A stretch of DNA of 64,000 bases from Hedera helix (Eukaryota; Streptophyta; Magnoliopsida; Apiales; Araliaceae). A program made the translations under genes and the position numbers. The stretch covers positions 23,980,744-24,044,743 of the forward strand of contig OX359278.1 in the NCBI GenBank assembly GCA_947179155.2, written 5' to 3'. Positions 62,139 to 64,000 of the stretch are shown here, in pieces (position 1 is the first letter of the stretch; each line of letters opens with the position of its first letter). The notes beneath the pieces were generated by a model that saw nothing but the letters and a program-made list of their open reading frames with translations, did not search any database and was not told the DNA's origin.

Positions 62139-64000
62139 ATGACTCTTAATCACCTATTTGATAGCAAAATTTGAGGAAAGAACGAAACGAATAGCGAGTT
62201 TCCTCAAATGAAGACTTGTGTGCGTTGTACGCATTGTTCTCGATGCGAGAGTGATAGGATTGGTTCTTTTGAGACTAACCGATGTATAACGAAGTAATAT
62301 GACTCTTAATCACCTATTTGTTTTCAAATTTCGAGGAAAGAACGAAACGAATAGCGACTTTCCTCAAATGAAGACTTGTGTGCGTTGTACGCATTGTTCT
62401 CGATGCGAGAGTGATAGGATCGGTTCTTTTGAGACTAACCGATGTATAACGAAGTAATATGACTCTTAATCATATATTTGTTTTCAAATTTCGAGGAAAG
62501 AACGAAACGAATAGCGAGTTTCCTCAAATGAAGACTTGTGTGCGTTGTACGCATTGGTTTCAATGAGAGAGTGATAGGATTGGTCCTTTTGAGGCTAACC
62601 GATGTATAACGCAGTAATATGACTCTTAATCACCTATTTGTTTGCAAATTCAGAGGAAATAACGAAACGAATAGCGAGTTTGCTCAAATGAAGACTTGTG
62701 TGCGTTGTACGCATTGTTCTCGATGCGAGAGTGATAGGATTGGTTCTTTTGAAACTAACCGATGTATAACGAAGTAATATGACTCTTAATCACCTATATG
62801 TTTTCAAATTTCGAGGAAAGAACGAAACGAATAGCGAGTTTCCTCAAATGAAGACTTGTGTGCGTTGTACGCATTGGTTTCAATGAGAGAGTGATAGGAT
62901 TGGTCCTTTTGAGGCTAACCGATGTATAACGAAGTAATATGACTCTTAATCACCTATTTGTTTGCAAATTTTGAGAAAAGAACGAAACGAATAGCGAGTT
63001 TCCTCAAATGAAGACTTGTGTGCGTTGTACGCATTGTTCTCGATGCGAGAGTGATAGGATTGGTTCTTTTGAGACTAACCGATGTATAACGAAGTAATAT
63101 GACTCTTAATCACCTATTTGTTTTCAAATTTCGAGGAAAGAACGAAACGAATAGCGAGCTTCCTCAAATGAAGACTTGTGTGCGTTGTACGCATTGGGTT
63201 CAATGAGAGAGTGATAGGATTGGTCCTTTTGAGGCTAACCGATGTATAACGAAGTAATATGACTCTTAATCACCTATTTGATAGCAAAATTTGAGGAAAG
63301 AACGAAACGAATAGCGAGTTTCCTCAAATGAAGACTTGTGTGCGTTGTACGCATTGTTCTCGATGCGAGAGTGATAGGATTGGTTCTTTTGAGACTAACC
63401 GATGTATAACGAAGTAATATGACTCTTAATCACCTATTTGTTTTCAAATTTCGAGGAAAGAACGAAACGAATAGCGACTTTCCTCAAATGAAGACTTGTG
63501 TGCGTTGTACGCATTGTTCTCGATGCGAGAGTGATAGGATCGGTTCTTTTGAGACTAACCGATGTATAACGAAGTAATATGACTCTTAATCATATATTTG
63601 TTTTCAAATTTCGAGGAAAGAACGAAACGAATAGCGAGTTTCCTCAAATGAAGACTTGTGTGCGTTGTACGCATTGGTTTCAATGAGAGAGTGATAGGAT
63701 TGGTCCTTTTGAGGCTAACCGATGTATAACGCAGTAATATGACTCTTAATCACCTATTTGTTTGCAAATTTTGAGAAAAGAACGAAACGAATAGCGAGTT
63801 TCCTCAGATGAAGACTTGTGTGCGTTGTACGCATTGTTCTCGATGCGAGAGTGATAGAATTGGTTCTTTTGAGACTAACCAATGTATAACGAAGTAATAT
63901 GACTCTTAATCACCTATATGTTTTCAAATTTCGAGGAAGGAACGAAACGAATAGCGAGTTTCCTCAAATGAAGACTTGTGTGCGTTGTACGCATTGGTTT
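62139..64000. repeat. 7-mer tandem at the right edge, one and a half copies
   Basis: Units start at 62139 and 63259 (offset 1120 bp) with GATAGC-GAGAC, GCGACTTTCC-GGATCGG, CATATATTTG-CGCAG, one variable monomer, CCTATATG, and so on. This is the order of the first seven monomers of the 13-mer at 17498, so a unit from the left part of zone B reappears 45 kb away. Private variants include AGCGAGCTTCC (63157), CATTGGGTTC (63193) and CCTCAGATG (63803). The window ends inside the second unit. Confidence 0.82.

Larger units (their letters stand above)
1..64000. repeat. Tandem satellite array, 160-bp monomer, about 400 copies
   Basis: The anchor ATGACTCTTA (or a one-base variant) recurs every 160 bp from 61 to 63899, giving 400 anchors. 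All copies are head to tail on the same strand; no inversion was seen. Length changes are limited to nine 1-2 bp events, and between 8058 and 57978 the spacing is exactly 160 for 312 consecutive units. No unique sequence, transposon or gene interrupts the array, and both window edges fall inside it, so the real array is longer. Known biology: satellites of 150-180 bp with higher-order structure are typical of plant and animal centromeres. A centromeric or pericentromeric location is inference; the sequence alone does not show CENH3 binding. Confidence 0.98.

Noticed and set aside
1..64000. CRISPR array
   Set aside because: Repeats are 160 bp, contiguous and without unique spacers; the whole unit is repeated, not a short repeat with variable inserts.
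1..64000. CENP-B box
   Set aside because: No match to the TTCG...CGGG core was seen; CGGG did not appear in the monomers I read.
1..64000. Telomere-like TTTAGGG in AAATTTAGAGG
   Set aside because: One imperfect copy per monomer with no tandem run; it is part of the left variable patch.
1..64000. Transposon insertion or target-site duplication at zone or HOR boundaries
   Set aside because: Boundaries change monomer type without adding unrelated sequence; no terminal repeats or coding remnants.
1..64000. tRNA, rRNA or other structured RNA gene
   Set aside because: The hairpins are 5-10 bp dyads shared by all monomers, with no cloverleaf or ribosomal motifs.

Overview
The whole 64 kb window is one uninterrupted tandem satellite array. 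The unit is 160 bp. Using the recurring anchor ATGACTCTTA as monomer position 1, I placed 400 anchors from position 61 to 63899. That gives 399 complete monomers, a 60-bp tail of a monomer at the left edge and a 102-bp partial monomer at the right edge. I found no gene, RNA gene, transposon, CRISPR array or unique-sequence island. Spacing is nearly rigid: only nine small length changes were found, net -2 bp over 399 units. A representative unit (1021-1180) is 39% G+C, carries nine CpGs and is richer in G than C on this strand.

This is eukaryotic DNA, almost certainly centromeric or pericentromeric: roughly nucleosome-sized monomers, many monomer variants ordered into higher-order repeats (HORs), and no coding content. 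A plant is the most natural guess from unit size and style, but nothing here names the species and I do not recognise the monomer.

Layout. Zone A (1 to about 5.7 kb) holds a more diverse monomer set with private variants, arranged around an 11-monomer HOR and a block repeated 26 monomers away. A sharp switch near 5.70-5.74 kb, marked by a 2-bp deletion, leads to zone B (5.7-64 kb), a mosaic of a few left-half types joined to a few right-half types. Zone B contains: a 16-monomer segment at 5.7-8.3 kb copied at 14.1-16.6 kb; interleaved segments at 8.2-10.9, 12.2-14.6 and 16.5-18.1 kb; a 13-mer HOR (17.5-21.7 kb) whose last six monomers expanded into a 6-mer HOR (20.7-23.9 kb); a mixed stretch (23.9-27.1 kb); a 10-mer HOR (27.1-30.3 kb, partial third copy at 32.1-33.3 kb); an 11-monomer core block seen seven times between 30.5 and 58.1 kb; a 32-mer HOR (36.4-46.6 kb plus a partial third copy) with 7-mer tandem duplications inside; an 18-mer HOR (52.7-58.5 kb); a 5.3 kb segment at 46.6-51.9 kb copied at 56.4-61.7 kb; and a 7-mer tandem at the right edge.

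Each monomer has several short inverted repeats packed into its first about 112 bp, while the remaining about 48 bp lacks a comparable one. The dyad cluster, the nested HORs and the abrupt zone A/B junction are the most interesting signals. All periods and offsets come from reading line positions and diagnostic variants by eye; percent identities were not computed.
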